Virus record (IMG/VR): IMGVR_UViG_3300037086_000135 | Span: 1-21,424 of that record | Direction: 5' to 3' (one strand) | Length of the DNA stretch: 21,424 bases | Origin: a virus | In this document: positions 20,110-21,424 of the stretch, piece after piece | Layout of the letters: each line of letters starts with the position of its first letter | How positions within the stretch are numbered: position 1 is the first letter of the stretch | Program-made: the position numbers and the translations under genes | Notes under the pieces: generated by a model | The model's input: the letters and a program-made list of their open reading frames with translations, nothing else | Told to the model about the DNA's origin: nothing | Databases searched by the model: none

Positions 20110-20414
20110 GCGTTGTGCCCGTTTTCACTATGCGTGTACTTTCTCTGTATCGCACGCATCGTGTCTTCCAGCGTCTCGGGGATCTCAAGGTCGGCGGGAA
20201 AGCCGTACAGCCCCTCAAGGACGTGGCCCATCTCGTGTGCGCCGATAGCGGCGTCCGAGACCGTTGTGATGACGTAACAGCTCCTGGTGGGGTGTGAACA
20301 CACACCCCACGAGCCGGCGTCGATGAGTTTCCCCGAGGAGTTGCTGTCGAGGATGCGGAACTTGATGGTGATCTCGTTGTACCCAGTCTTCTTCTTTCCT
20401 TTCGCATCGCCCAT
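20106..20414 (-). CDS. Tiny HEMGH protein, possible zinc metallopeptidase, 102 aa
   Basis: ATG 20414 follows GGGAGG with seven bases of spacing. The notable motif is AIGAHEMGHVLEGLYG (57-72), which contains HEMGH, the HExxH zinc-binding and catalytic signature of metallopeptidases, in a helical context. An upstream strand (SCYVITTVSD) would form the usual edge strand. The protein is much shorter than known families and no third zinc ligand is obvious after it; E77, E80 or D84 might serve. It may be a minimal peptidase, perhaps acting on phage or host proteins during late infection. Function is inferred from one motif only. Confidence 0.7.
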   Translation of the reverse strand: MGDAKGKKKTGYNEITIKFRILDSNSSGKLIDAGSWGVCSHPTRSCYVITTVSDAAIGAHEMGHVLEGLYGFPADLEIPETLEDTMRAIQRKYTHSENGHNA

Positions 20415-20438
20415 GTCTATGCCTCCCGTGCGCCCGTT

Positions 20439-20582
20439 TCAGGGATTACGCATTTTCATCTTCGCCGAAATCCACGTCTTCATCTGCTTTTGCAAGTGGC
20501 GTATCTTCGCTGGCTTGCTCTTCGTCCCTCTGTTCCTCTCTTTCGGCTTCTCGGCGATCTTCTCGATCTGTTCTTCTGTCAT
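20439..20582 (-). CDS. Small basic protein, 47 aa
   Basis: ATG 20582 overlaps the holin TGA (ATGA). The product is very basic (EKPKERNRGTKSKPAKIRH, then KQMKTWISAKMKMRNP) and could bind nucleic acid or membrane lipid. Codon use in its first part resembles that of neighbouring genes. A second frame of the same DNA encodes an acidic stretch ending DVDFGEDENA, but has no suitable start. I do not recognise a family. Confidence 0.55.
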   Translation of the reverse strand: MTEEQIEKIAEKPKERNRGTKSKPAKIRHLQKQMKTWISAKMKMRNP

Positions 20583-20950
20583 CCCTGAACGGGTGGTTCG
20601 GTTGGCGTCGTGTCGGTGGTGGTCGTGGTAGACGAATCAGGCACGATGGGCGTCACAGTCGTTGTCGTTGTGACGCTGCCCCCCTTGATGCGAGTCAGCA
20701 AGTCATTCAGAGCATTGGAACCGCGGGATATGATGATGCCCGTAAATATCCAATCAACGATCGGTATCCCGCCTTCCACGCCAAGCAGGGCAATGAGTCC
20801 GACCTTGTAGACGATGCAGACGCCGATACCGAGAACAATAGACGCCACTTTCTTGACCCATCCGGGGCAAGTCGTTACGTCGCCGAGCGTCATGTTGATA
20901 ATCGCTTCAACGAGGATCGCAAAGATAAACAGAATCAGAAACTGTGTCAT
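20579..20950 (-). CDS. Probable holin, 123 aa
   Basis: A small membrane protein next to the endolysin gene, the usual place of the holin that opens the membrane at lysis. Hydrophobic segments lie at about residues 4-19, 34-56 and 62-75, which fits two or three crossings. The tail (about 92-123) is a Thr-rich low-complexity stretch (TTTTTVT, STTTTTDTTPTEPP), likely flexible, and unusual for a holin. ATG 20950 follows GGAGG. The family is not named with certainty; the call rests on size, hydrophobicity and position. Confidence 0.75.
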   Translation of the reverse strand: MTQFLILFIFAILVEAIINMTLGDVTTCPGWVKKVASIVLGIGVCIVYKVGLIALLGVEGGIPIVDWIFTGIIISRGSNALNDLLTRIKGGSVTTTTTVTPIVPDSSTTTTTDTTPTEPPVQG

Positions 20951-20959
20951 ACGTGCCTC

Positions 20960-21424
20960 CTATTTGCTAAACATATTCCGCATCCACGCCAGCATCTCTG
21001 CCGGGGTCATGATGTGAATTGGTTGTTTCGCTGGTTTTGGTGTGGCAGGTGGAACCGCTGCGGGTGCCGTCACAGGCATCCATGCTCCGAAGTCCAACTG
21101 TCGGCTTTGATTCAGATCTACCGAGGCGCCCGCCACGACCTGACCATTGTCATATTGGAGCAGGTGGGCATGGGTTGAAACCTTCCCTCCGCTCCAGGCA
21201 TAGGTCTGCCAGTACCATCGGGCGGAGCCGGACACGTAGCAGCGTTCGACAACACCAAAGGAACCATAGACGCCTACCCTGGCAGTACCGATAACTCCCC
21301 CCGCGCCTCTCAGGTAAGCATCGATTACTGGCTGCTGCGCACCGGTGGCGTTGAAGTCCACAGCAAAGTAGATCGGCCTGGTTTCAGGGAAGCCGATCGA
21401 ACGGGCCCAGGCAAGGGCGATCTT
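20960..21424 (-). CDS. Endolysin, DUF1906 glycoside-hydrolase-like (5' end beyond right edge)
   Basis: A cell-wall hydrolase for host lysis. The visible part begins KIALAWARSIGFP and has PIYFAVDFN, the strand with the catalytic-type Asp of the Rv2525c/DUF1906 glycoside-hydrolase-like (TIM-barrel) domain. WYWQTYAW and HAHLLQYDNG, then SVDLNQSRQLDFGAW, complete the end of the barrel (the D-x-x-QY and DLN signature). A Pro/Ala-rich linker (PAAVPPATPKPAKQP) joins it to a short tail ending MRNMFSK. The start lies outside the window; an internal Met at 21361 is not the true start. It precedes the holin gene in the same transcript. Confidence 0.88.
   Translation of the reverse strand, partial: KIALAWARSIGFPETRPIYFAVDFNATGAQQPVIDAYLRGAGGVIGTARVGVYGSFGVVERCYVSGSARWYWQTYAWSGGKVSTHAHLLQYDNGQVVAGASVDLNQSRQLDFGAWMPVTAPAAVPPATPKPAKQPIHIMTPAEMLAWMRNMFSK

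Noticed and set aside
20096-20407. 103-residue frame overlapping the HEMGH gene
   Set aside because: It is a shadow in another frame, with Arg/Thr/Ser-rich composition and a worse ribosome site.

Overview
The window looks like part of a tailed double-stranded DNA phage (or prophage), probably of a Gram-positive, Firmicutes-type host. The evidence is a terminase pair, a holin and a DUF1906-type endolysin on the minus strand, a long run of tightly packed replication and accessory genes on the plus strand, and strong GGAGG ribosome binding sites before most genes. No integrase, recognisable lysogeny repressor, tRNA gene or CRISPR array is visible. Host assignment is inference only.

Layout. (1) 1-1445, minus: small terminase subunit followed by the start of the large subunit, which runs off the left edge. 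(2) 1446-3000: about 1.5 kb without a convincing gene, holding promoter-like sites and several inverted repeats, including a 22-bp perfect palindrome; it separates leftward late genes from rightward early genes. (3) 3001-17347, plus: about thirty mostly overlapping genes. Recognisable products are a SNF2-type helicase, a truncated deoxyribosyltransferase-like protein, a small HTH protein, an AEP-type primase, a degenerate HNH-like protein, a beta-class DNA methyltransferase, a UvrD-type helicase, a VRR-NUC nuclease and a Cas4/RecB-type nuclease. The run ends at a strong intrinsic terminator (17419-17461). (4) 17706-18269, minus: an endonuclease VII-like HNH gene with its own promoter and a folded leader. 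(5) 18397-19317: a second gene-free control region with 10-bp iterons, an 18-bp palindrome and GTGTACAC boxes; a candidate replication origin or late control region. (6) 19318-21424, minus: endolysin (cut by the right edge), holin, a small basic protein, a tiny HEMGH protein and a metallophosphoesterase, in transcription order.

How it fits together. If the genome is circular or circularly permuted, the minus-strand late genes would run from the terminase leftwards out of the window, through structural genes, and re-enter at the right edge with the lysis genes, ending near 19.2 kb; the early genes run towards them. The early block supplies a primase, two helicases, two PD-(D/E)XK-type nucleases and a methyltransferase, but no replicative DNA polymerase or DnaB-type helicase is seen here. 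Many early genes are joined by ATGA overlaps in which the next gene's ribosome binding site lies inside the last codons of the previous gene, which gives many proteins an Ala-Ala C-terminus.
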